A DNA stretch of 5,682 nt, taken from NCBI GenBank assembly GCA_025937035.1, contig JAICSG010000299.1, positions 1 through 5,682 on the forward strand, given 5' to 3'. Below are positions 1 to 4,699 of the stretch, piece by piece (position 1 is the first letter of the stretch; every line of letters starts with the position of its first letter). This stretch comes from Thermoanaerobaculia bacterium. GTDB taxonomy: Bacteria > Acidobacteriota > Thermoanaerobaculia > Multivoradales > UBA5704. A program made the position numbers and the translations under genes. The notes under the pieces are model-generated. The model was given only the letters and a program-made list of their open reading frames with translations, did not search any database and was not told the DNA's origin.

Positions 1-1176
1 ATCGAGAAGCTGAAGATCGGCGAGGCCGCGGCCGAGGCCAACCGGAGCGATTTCGGGCTCGGCCCCGCCGCCTCCAAGGTCTACCGGTCCGAGCGGGGGA
101 TCTCGATCGGCGGCTACGGCGAGCTGGTCTACCAGCACATCCAGGGCCGGGAGGAGCCGGCGGCGGCGAGGGACCGCGGCAAGGCCGAAGAGGAAGAGGA
201 GGACGAGGACCTGCCCGGGAACCACGCCGACGTACGGCGCGCCGTCCTCTACTTCGGCTACAAGTGGAGCGACCACATTCTGCTCAACAGCGAGATCGAG
301 TACGAGCACGCGGGGGGCGAGGTCTCGGTCGAATTCGCCTATCTGGACTTCCTCTGGAAGCCCCAGGCCAATTTCCGGGCCGGCCTGGTGCTGCTGCCGA
401 TGGGCTTCGTCAACGAGCTCCACGAGCCGACCGTGCTCCTGGGGGCCGACCGCCCGCTGGTCGAGCAGAGAATTCTTCCCACCACCTGGCGGGAGATGGG
501 CTTCGGTCTCTTCGGCCAATCCGGCCCCTTCACCTACCGGACCTACCTGGTCAACGGGTTCGACGCCTCCGGCTTCACCGACGACGGCCTGAGCGGCGGC
601 CGGCAGGGGGGTAATCAGGCCAAGGCCAAGGATCTCGCCTGGGTCGGCCGGCTCGACTACACGGGCGTGCCGGGCCTGACCGTGGGCGGCTCGGCCTACG
701 CCGGCAAGGCCGGCCAGGGGCTGGAGAGCCCGGAGGCGGGGCGGATCGGCGTCTCCACCCGGATCTTCGAGGGGCACCTGGAGTGGAAGTGGCGGGGGCT
801 CGAATTCCGCGCCCTGGGCGCCCAGGCGCACCTGAACGACGTCGCCGCGCTGAACGAGGCCCTCGGCCTCGCGGGCGAGGACTCGGTGGGCCAGCGGCTC
901 CAGGGGTACTACCTCCAGCTCGGCTACGATCTCCTCTCCGGCCGCGGCGGCCAGCGGGCGCTCATCCCCTATGTCCGCTGGGAGGCCCTGAACACGCAAG
1001 ACAAGGTGCCGGCGGGGTTCAGCGCCAACCCGGACACCGACATACGCGACCTCACCGTCGGCCTGGAGTACAAGCCGATCGAGCAGGTGGTCGTCAAGGC
1101 CGACTACCAGAACGTCCACAACCGCGCGCGGACCGGGGCCGACCGGTTCACGCTATTGCTGGGATATGTCTTCTAG
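1..1176 (+). CDS. Porin-like outer-membrane beta-barrel protein (5' partial)
   Basis: The frame is open from the first base to TAG at 1174-1176, giving 391 residues without a start, so the signal peptide lies outside the window. From about residue 34 the sequence alternates hydrophobic and polar residues with many aromatic positions (GYGELVYQHI, AVLYFGYKWS, EFAYLDFLWK), as in beta strands. It ends RFTLLLGYVF; a C-terminal phenylalanine after alternating hydrophobics is the usual BAM recognition signature of outer-membrane barrels. The stretch around residues 107-160 (GLVLLPMGFVNELHEP, then ILPTTWREMGFGLFG) resembles the phosphate-selective porin O/P type, but I recognise this only by eye. A strongly acidic run (residues 63-70, EEEEEDED) sits in what should be an early loop. 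The gene overlaps the next one by 11 bases, so it is probably the first visible member of a three-gene operon. It could be an anion/phosphate porin or a general diffusion channel; substrate unknown. Confidence 0.85.
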   Translation: MEKLKIGEAAAEANRSDFGLGPAASKVYRSERGISIGGYGELVYQHIQGREEPAAARDRGKAEEEEEDEDLPGNHADVRRAVLYFGYKWSDHILLNSEIEYEHAGGEVSVEFAYLDFLWKPQANFRAGLVLLPMGFVNELHEPTVLLGADRPLVEQRILPTTWREMGFGLFGQSGPFTYRTYLVNGFDASGFTDDGLSGGRQGGNQAKAKDLAWVGRLDYTGVPGLTVGGSAYAGKAGQGLESPEAGRIGVSTRIFEGHLEWKWRGLEFRALGAQAHLNDVAALNEALGLAGEDSVGQRLQGYYLQLGYDLLSGRGGQRALIPYVRWEALNTQDKVPAGFSANPDTDIRDLTVGLEYKPIEQVVVKADYQNVHNRARTGADRFTLLLGYVF

Positions 1177-1717
1177 GTACACTTTTTCCCTGCTCCTCCT
1201 CGTCCTGGCCGTCGCCCCGGCGGCGGCCAAGGTGTTCGTCACCGTGGACGAGGCCCTGAAGCTCGCCTTCCCCGGCTGCGAGGTGACCCGGCGCACGGCC
1301 TTCCTGAAGCCCGAGCAGCTCAAGAAAGCCCAGGAGCTGGCCGGGGCGGAGGTGCCGAGCGCTCTCGTCACCTACTACACGGCCACGAAGGGGGGGCAGC
1401 CGGCGGGCACGGCCTATTTCGATACCCACCGGGTCCGCACCCTGCCGGAGACGCTGATGATCGTGGTCGATCCCCAGGGCAAGGTGGGGCGGATCGAGGT
1501 CCTCTCCTTCCGCGAGCCCGAGGAGTACCTGCCGCGCGGCGCCTGGTACGAGCAGTTCCGCGGCAAGTCGCTCGATCCCGATCTCCAGCTCAAGCGGGGG
1601 ATCCGGCCGGTCACCGGCGCCACGCTCACCGCCCGCGCCACCACCGACGCGGTGCGGCGGGTGCTCGCCCTCCAGCAGGTCATCTCGTCTCAGCCCCCGC
1701 CGGGAGCCAGGCCTTGA
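1166..1717 (+). CDS. Exported FMN-binding-domain protein (presumed covalent flavoprotein)
   Basis: This 183-residue protein begins with a clear Sec signal peptide: Arg4, a hydrophobic core at residues 7-17, and a PAAA-K site suggesting cleavage after Ala21. That supports ATG 1166 as the start, although it lies inside the porin gene and has only a weak ribosome site (GGGA, very close). The C-terminal half resembles the FMN-binding domain of NqrC/RnfG-type proteins, where ApbE links FMN through a phosphoester to the last Thr/Ser of a D-x-x-(S/T)-G-A-T motif. Here residues 147-153 read RPVTGAT, so Thr153 is the predicted acceptor, followed by a typical helix (residues 157-169). The motif's usual Asp is Arg147. 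The preceding part (RVRTLPETLMIVVDPQGKVG, then EVLSFREPEEYLPR) fits the domain's beta sheet. The likely role is a periplasmic one-cysteine (Cys38) flavin electron carrier working with the downstream heme protein. Family assignment is firm; electron donor and acceptor are inferred. Confidence 0.88.
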   Translation: MSSRYTFSLLLLVLAVAPAAAKVFVTVDEALKLAFPGCEVTRRTAFLKPEQLKKAQELAGAEVPSALVTYYTATKGGQPAGTAYFDTHRVRTLPETLMIVVDPQGKVGRIEVLSFREPEEYLPRGAWYEQFRGKSLDPDLQLKRGIRPVTGATLTARATTDAVRRVLALQQVISSQPPPGARP

Positions 1718-2151
1718 GCCGCTTCGAGGCGTGGATGCTCCATCTCTCGAACCTCCTGGTGGGGGGGACGGGGCTGATCTACGCCTGGATGCTCTATCTG
1801 GTGAAGCCCGCCGATCCGTACGCGGTGGTCAACCACCCCTGGCAGCCGCAGACGCAGCACCTGCACATCCTGGTGGCGCCGCTGCTCGTCTTCACCGCCG
1901 GCCTGGTCTGGCGGCGGCACGTCTGGGCGCAGTGGAAGCGGGGGATGGAGGACCGGCGGCGGAGCGGCCTGTCGCTGGTCTCGCTGCTGGTGCCGATGAT
2001 CGTCTCCGGCTATCTGATCCAGACCTCGGTGGACCCCCAATGGCGCCGGGTCTGGGTCTGGGTCCACCTCGCCACCGCCGGGCTCTGGCTGCTGGGCTAC
2101 CTGGCCCATCAGGCGATGGGTTACCGGCGGGTGAATTCCAGCCAGCGGTAG
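1714..2151 (+). CDS. Four-helix membrane protein, probable di-heme b-type cytochrome
   Basis: The 145-residue protein starts at TTG 1714, overlapping the previous stop as TTGA, with GGGAG seven bases upstream. ATG 1735 (MLHLSN), with GAGG five bases upstream, is an alternative start and loses only seven residues. Four hydrophobic segments are visible at about residues 8-30, 50-68, 86-103 and 113-134. The Arg/Lys-rich loop at 67-84 places the N and C termini in the cytoplasm. Histidines sit at 10, 41, 49, 51, 69, 118 and 132. His51 with His118 lie near the periplasmic face, and His69 or His10 with His132 near the cytoplasmic face. The 14-residue spacing of His118 and His132 in one helix is typical of di-heme b561-like proteins. 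DUF4405-type membrane proteins are known to accompany FMN-binding proteins and ApbE, and this may be a relative. The inferred role is to pass electrons across the inner membrane to the FMN protein encoded just upstream. Heme binding is predicted from pattern only. Confidence 0.72.
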   Translation: MSRFEAWMLHLSNLLVGGTGLIYAWMLYLVKPADPYAVVNHPWQPQTQHLHILVAPLLVFTAGLVWRRHVWAQWKRGMEDRRRSGLSLVSLLVPMIVSGYLIQTSVDPQWRRVWVWVHLATAGLWLLGYLAHQAMGYRRVNSSQR

Positions 2152-3071
2152 TTGACGATCAGCGGCGCGCCCTCGCCCGAGCCCAGGAACCAGAGCAGGG
2201 ACGGGCGGGGGCGCAGCGTCCCCATGCGCAGCTCCCCCTCGCGAGGCCCCAGGATCAGCATCGTGGCCGCCAGCCCCTGGGCATCCACCGCCAGCTCGGT
2301 CACCGCCACGGTGGCGAGCACCCCCTGCGCGGGCGCTCCCGTGCGCTGGTTGAGATACGACGAGGTCTCGCTCAACAGGGGATGATCGGAGCTGGCGGCG
2401 ACCGCCAGCGACTGATCGCGCAGGTAGACCAGATCGGCGGGCTCCGCCATCCCGGGGACCTGAGGGAGAAAGACCGGCCACCCCTTCCCCGCCGGGCCCG
2501 GGCCGAAAGCCCTCCGGACCGGCCCGACGCGGACGAACGCGTTGCTCACCTTGCTCTCGCGCAGAATCTCGACCGCCCGGTCCACGGCGGCCCCCTCGGC
2601 GAACCCCACCGGGTCGACGCCGCTCCCCGCGGCCAGGGTGGCGGTCTTCTTTTGTGGATCGAGGGTCAGTTGGTCGCACGCCGCGGCCTTCGTGGCCTGC
2701 AGGACCGCGTCGGCGCCCGGCGGGTCCTCGGGTCTGGAACGGAGCCCCCAGAGGGCGTAGAGATCCCTGCCGAGCGGGCCGTGGGCGCCCTCGGACCACT
2801 GGCAGAAGCTCCAGGCGCGGGTCAGCAGATCGAAAAGCCGGGGATCGACCGGCCGCGGCCCCTTGCCGGCCGCGGCGCTCAGGCCGGCGGAGCCGGTGTC
2901 GATCAGCCGCTCCATCCCGGCGATGCCCGCCATGGCCTTCTGGACCGCCTCCCGGGTCGCCTCCTCGGGGAGGCCGCGGATCTGGATCTCCACGGGCTGG
3001 CCGAAGGCCTGGGCGGGGGCCGGCGCGGACGGAGCAACCCCGACGAGCAGAGCGAACAGAAACGGAAGCAT
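2121..3071 (-). CDS. ApbE-family protein (FAD:protein FMN transferase-like) with degenerate active-site motifs
   Basis: The 316-residue protein has a signal-peptide-like N terminus (hydrophobic from residue 2, AQA at 20-22 as probable cleavage site, but no positive charge before the core). ApbE architecture is recognisable in order: a region like the first helices with ERLIDTGSAGLS (54-64), VDPRLFDLLTRAWSFCQWSEGAHGPL (75-100) ending in LWGL, GFAEGAAVDRAVEIL (156-170), RVGPVRRAFG (181-190), SYLNQRTGAP (238-247) and AQGLAATMLILG (264-275). Active ApbE enzymes usually show KG, NxGGD, HIIDPRTG and ADxLxT at these last positions. Here Lys becomes Glu159, the Gly-Gly is lost, His becomes Ser238, Asp becomes Asn241, and the metal-binding Asp and Thr become Gln265 and Ala269. 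It may be a pseudoenzyme, a FMN/FAD-binding scaffold, or a strongly diverged transferase. It follows tetR by 23 bases on the same strand, lacks a ribosome site (CCTCCCC precedes ATG), and overlaps the cytochrome gene tail-to-tail. Family call good; activity doubtful. Confidence 0.82.
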   Translation of the reverse strand: MLPFLFALLVGVAPSAPAPAQAFGQPVEIQIRGLPEEATREAVQKAMAGIAGMERLIDTGSAGLSAAAGKGPRPVDPRLFDLLTRAWSFCQWSEGAHGPLGRDLYALWGLRSRPEDPPGADAVLQATKAAACDQLTLDPQKKTATLAAGSGVDPVGFAEGAAVDRAVEILRESKVSNAFVRVGPVRRAFGPGPAGKGWPVFLPQVPGMAEPADLVYLRDQSLAVAASSDHPLLSETSSYLNQRTGAPAQGVLATVAVTELAVDAQGLAATMLILGPREGELRMGTLRPRPSLLWFLGSGEGAPLIVNYRWLEFTRR

Positions 3072-3081
3072 GGGGAGGATG

Positions 3082-3098
3082 ATAGCGGGAACCGCTAT
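3082..3098 (-). promoter_or_regulatory. Perfect 7-bp inverted repeat across the tetR stop codon, before the ApbE-like gene
   Basis: The plus strand reads ATAGCGG-GAA-CCGCTAT, a perfect 7-bp inverted repeat with a 3-base centre. It includes the tetR stop codon (3095-3097) and ends 10 bases before the ApbE-like start codon. On the minus-strand mRNA it would fold as a tight stem-loop. No U-run follows, so it is not a standard intrinsic terminator. It could influence translation of the second gene, protect mRNA, or bind a protein. It does not match the palindrome upstream of tetR. Confidence 0.45.
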
Positions 3099-3733
3099 TC
3101 AGGCTCTACCAGGAAGCACTCCAGCACCGCCTTGAAGGCCGCCCGGAGCTCGGCGCCGTCATAGCTCGCCGGGAAGCTCGACCGCTCGGCCAGGAGCTGG
3201 TCGCGCAGGAGCCCCTCGAAGGCGCCGATGAGGGCCGAGCGCACGGCCTGCGGGTGGAGATCCGACTTCAGCCTTCCAGCCTCCTGGAGCCCCCGCAACA
3301 GGCCGTCCAGCACGCTCAGGACCTGCTGGAAGCCGCGGGTCATCATCACCATGTGCCCGTGCTTGCGGATACGCCGCCCCTCGAGGAGCATCAGCGTCCG
3401 GAGCTGCTTGTCGTTCTCCAGCGCCGAGATCATGAGCTCGGTCAGGCCCCGCAGCTTCTCCAGCGGCGGCATCGGCGCGTCCTGGACGTGTCGCACCCCT
3501 TGGGCCATCCGCTGCCAGGCGCGATCGAAGATCCCCTCCAGCAGCCCCTCCTTGCTGCCGAAGTGCTTGATGAGCTGCGACTCGCTCGTCCCCGCCCGGC
3601 GGGCGATCGCCGAGGTCGTGGTGTTCTCGTAGCCGTCCTCGGAGAAGAGATCGCGCCCCGCCTGCAGGATGCGCTCGTGGGAGGACGCTTCCGCCGTCGG
3701 GCTCTCCCTTTCGATGGATTGAGTCTTCCCCAT
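3095..3733 (-). CDS. TetR/AcrR-family transcriptional regulator
   Basis: This 212-residue protein is of normal TetR length. Residues 20-65 form the N-terminal DNA-binding domain: ERILQAGRDLFSEDGYENTT (helix 1 and turn), TSAIARRAGTSESQLIKHFG (helix-turn-helix, 40-59) and SKEGLLEGIFDRAW (helix 4). The family signature residues G34, T39/T40, I43, A44, A47, G48, F58, K61 and L64 are all in place. Residues 85-212 are helical with no feature I can tie to a ligand. The start is ATG 3733. The best upstream promoter would begin the mRNA only about five bases before it, so a near-leaderless transcript may explain the missing close Shine-Dalgarno; AGGA is 12 bases away. A palindrome covering part of the promoter is the likely operator, so autorepression is expected. 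The ApbE-like gene follows at 23 bases and is presumably co-transcribed. The inducer is unknown. Confidence 0.94.
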   Translation of the reverse strand: MGKTQSIERESPTAEASSHERILQAGRDLFSEDGYENTTTSAIARRAGTSESQLIKHFGSKEGLLEGIFDRAWQRMAQGVRHVQDAPMPPLEKLRGLTELMISALENDKQLRTLMLLEGRRIRKHGHMVMMTRGFQQVLSVLDGLLRGLQEAGRLKSDLHPQAVRSALIGAFEGLLRDQLLAERSSFPASYDGAELRAAFKAVLECFLVEPE

Positions 3734-3744
3734 AAGCTGAAGTA

Positions 3745-3773
3745 ATCCTAATACGTCACCACGAATGTGGCAA
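3745..3773 (-). promoter_or_regulatory. Predicted sigma70-like promoter of tetR
   Basis: Read on the minus strand, TTGCCA (plus positions 3768-3773; 5 of 6 consensus) is separated by exactly 17 bases from TAGGAT (3745-3750; 4 of 6). Transcription would start near 3738, about five bases before the tetR ATG. This local sequence is much richer in A/T than the surrounding coding DNA. The assignment rests on consensus match and position only. Confidence 0.55.
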
Positions 3774-3793
3774 CAGTGGTAGCACCACTATTG
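3771..3793. promoter_or_regulatory. Probable TetR operator palindrome between divergent promoters
   Basis: A 23-base inverted repeat has half-sites CAACAGTGGT (3771-3780) and ACCACTATTG (3784-3793) around the centre AGC. Nine of ten base pairs match; the inner six are perfect. Its outer CAA and TTG triplets are part of the -35 hexamers of the two divergent promoters, so a bound dimer would block both. Size, symmetry and location directly upstream of tetR are typical of TetR-family operators. A second short repeat CCAC-GAAT-GTGG (3759-3770) lies beside it, inside the tetR promoter spacer. Confidence 0.62.
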
Positions 3794-3820
3794 ACAGGGA
3801 TATCGCCAAGCGCCGATACT
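3791..3820 (+). promoter_or_regulatory. Predicted plus-strand promoter divergent from tetR
   Basis: A perfect -35 hexamer TTGACA (3791-3796) is followed after 18 bases by GATACT (3815-3820; 4 of 6 match to TATAAT). Transcription would start near 3827. There is no plus-strand protein gene ahead; the next gene points toward it. The only candidate product is the short segment that ends in the hairpin at 3850-3888. The perfect -35 box overlaps the edge of the palindrome at 3771-3793, so TetR control is likely if the promoter is real. Confidence 0.48.
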
Positions 3821-3826
3821 TACGGG

Positions 3827-3888
3827 AAAGGAAATCCTCAATCCCCTCGGGTGCGCTTGAGCCCACAGCTTGGGCGCACCACTTTTTT
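3827..3888 (+). ncRNA. Candidate small RNA of about 62 nt divergent from tetR
   Basis: This is an inferred transcript running from the predicted start near 3827 to the T-run at 3883-3888. It holds an A/G-rich 5' end (AAAGGAAATCC) and the terminator-like hairpin, and no credible coding frame. It would be expressed from a promoter that shares the palindrome with tetR, and would end just before the convergent glycosyltransferase gene (stop codon at 3891-3893). I recognise no known RNA family. It could equally be a short non-functional transcript or a terminator that insulates the glycosyltransferase from antisense transcription. Confidence 0.3.
3850..3888 (+). terminator. Plus-strand intrinsic-terminator-like hairpin with T6 tail
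   Basis: The arms GGTGCGC (3850-3856) and GCGCACC (3874-3880) pair perfectly over 7 bp. An alternative fold adds GCCCA (3861-3865) pairing with TGGGC (3871-3875). Two bases later a run of six T (3883-3888) follows on the plus strand. The orientation is plus: on the minus strand the glycosyltransferase mRNA would meet A6 before the hairpin and no U-run after it. No plus-strand protein gene precedes it. The hairpin could still stop minus-strand transcription weakly. Confidence 0.55.
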
Positions 3889-3890
3889 CT

Positions 3891-4610
3891 CTAGAAGTTG
3901 ATGTATTCGAGCTCAGGCTGGAAGGCGGGGCGGGCCGGGAGGTCGTTGCGGAGCGGGGGCGCCTTGAGCTGCAGGACCATGTAGGCGCCGAACACGGCCG
4001 TGAACATCCGGCAGCGGGCGTAGAGCCCCTGGACGAGGCCACGCTTCTTCTCCTTCACCAGATGCTTCAGGTTGTACATCACGGTGGTGGTGGTGCGGCA
4101 GCCCAGCTCCCGGCAGGCCCAGTTGAGGCCGGTCTCGACGGCGAACCCCTCCAGGTGGCTGTCCGGCACCGCCTCGAAGATCTCCCGCCGCAGGCAGCGG
4201 ATCCCCGAGAGCAGCGGCCCCGTGCGGTCCTGGATGGCGTTGAGCGGCCGGCCTCGATGACGAATGCCGACGTTCATGTCCGAGCGGCCGGAGAGGACCG
4301 GCTCGATCAGCCGCTGGATCAGGTCGACCGTGAGGTTCAGGATGTCGGCGTCGACGAAGAGCAGGATCTCGGCATCGGTATGGGCGACGCCGATCTCCAT
4401 CGCCCGTCCCTTCCCCTGGTTCTGGCGCAGGTGGATGGTCCGCAGCCCCAGCGAGCGGGCGATCTCGACCGTGTCGTCCGTCGAGCCGTCGGAGACCACG
4501 AGGACCTCGTCGACCGCCGGCGTCGCCTTGAGCACCGGGAGGACCTCGCGGAGAGTGGCACCCTCGTTGTAGGCCGGCACGATGGCCGCGACGCGAAGCT
4601 GTCCTCTCAT
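3891..4610 (-). CDS. GT2-family glycosyltransferase, soluble DPM1/GT-A type
   Basis: The 239-residue protein has a GT-A fold signature of glycosyltransferase family 2. VPAYNEG (11-17) and SDGSTDDT (40-47) bind the nucleotide, GKGRAM (66-71) follows, and FVDADI (85-90) carries the DxD-type metal site (Asp87, Asp89). TGPLLSGIRCLRREIFEAVP (130-149) and GFAVETGLNW (155-164, Glu159) correspond to the acceptor and base region. No transmembrane segment is obvious, so it should be cytosolic or peripheral; the last 50 residues include a short hydrophobic patch (207-215). The ATG at 4610 has an excellent ribosome site, GGAGGGGG with eight bases of spacing. The gene lies 89 bases after dapF on the same strand, with no convincing promoter between, so read-through from dapF is likely. 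Related enzymes transfer mannose or glucose to polyprenyl phosphate or glycerate-type acceptors. The donor and acceptor here cannot be read from the sequence. Confidence 0.9.
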   Translation of the reverse strand: MRGQLRVAAIVPAYNEGATLREVLPVLKATPAVDEVLVVSDGSTDDTVEIARSLGLRTIHLRQNQGKGRAMEIGVAHTDAEILLFVDADILNLTVDLIQRLIEPVLSGRSDMNVGIRHRGRPLNAIQDRTGPLLSGIRCLRREIFEAVPDSHLEGFAVETGLNWACRELGCRTTTTVMYNLKHLVKEKKRGLVQGLYARCRMFTAVFGAYMVLQLKAPPLRNDLPARPAFQPELEYINF

Positions 4611-4699
4611 CCGATCGACCCCCTCCGTGGGACGGCACGTGCAAGAACGCGGCCGGCCCGTGGCGGCCAGCCCGCGAAAGGATAACGAATCTGCGGCGA

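Noticed and set aside
1690..3164. Very long alternative reading frames on both strands over the cytochrome and ApbE-like genes (369 and 477 residues).
   Set aside because: They are rich in Arg, Gly and Pro with no domain, signal or motif, as expected for shadow frames in high-GC DNA. The competing frames carry recognisable protein families.
3850..3890. Hairpin as an intrinsic terminator for the glycosyltransferase mRNA.
   Set aside because: In that orientation the A6 run precedes the stem and no U-run follows. The polarity fits the plus strand instead, although some minus-strand stopping cannot be excluded.
3851..3901. A 16-codon GTG-started frame within the candidate small RNA.
   Set aside because: It has no ribosome site, runs through the terminator hairpin and T-run, and overlaps the end of the glycosyltransferase gene.
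4635..4668. The palindrome GCACGTGC and a nearby GGCCG/CGGCC hairpin between dapF and the glycosyltransferase gene.
   Set aside because: Short GC palindromes are frequent at this base composition. There is no T-run and no paired promoter, so neither an operator nor a terminator can be supported.
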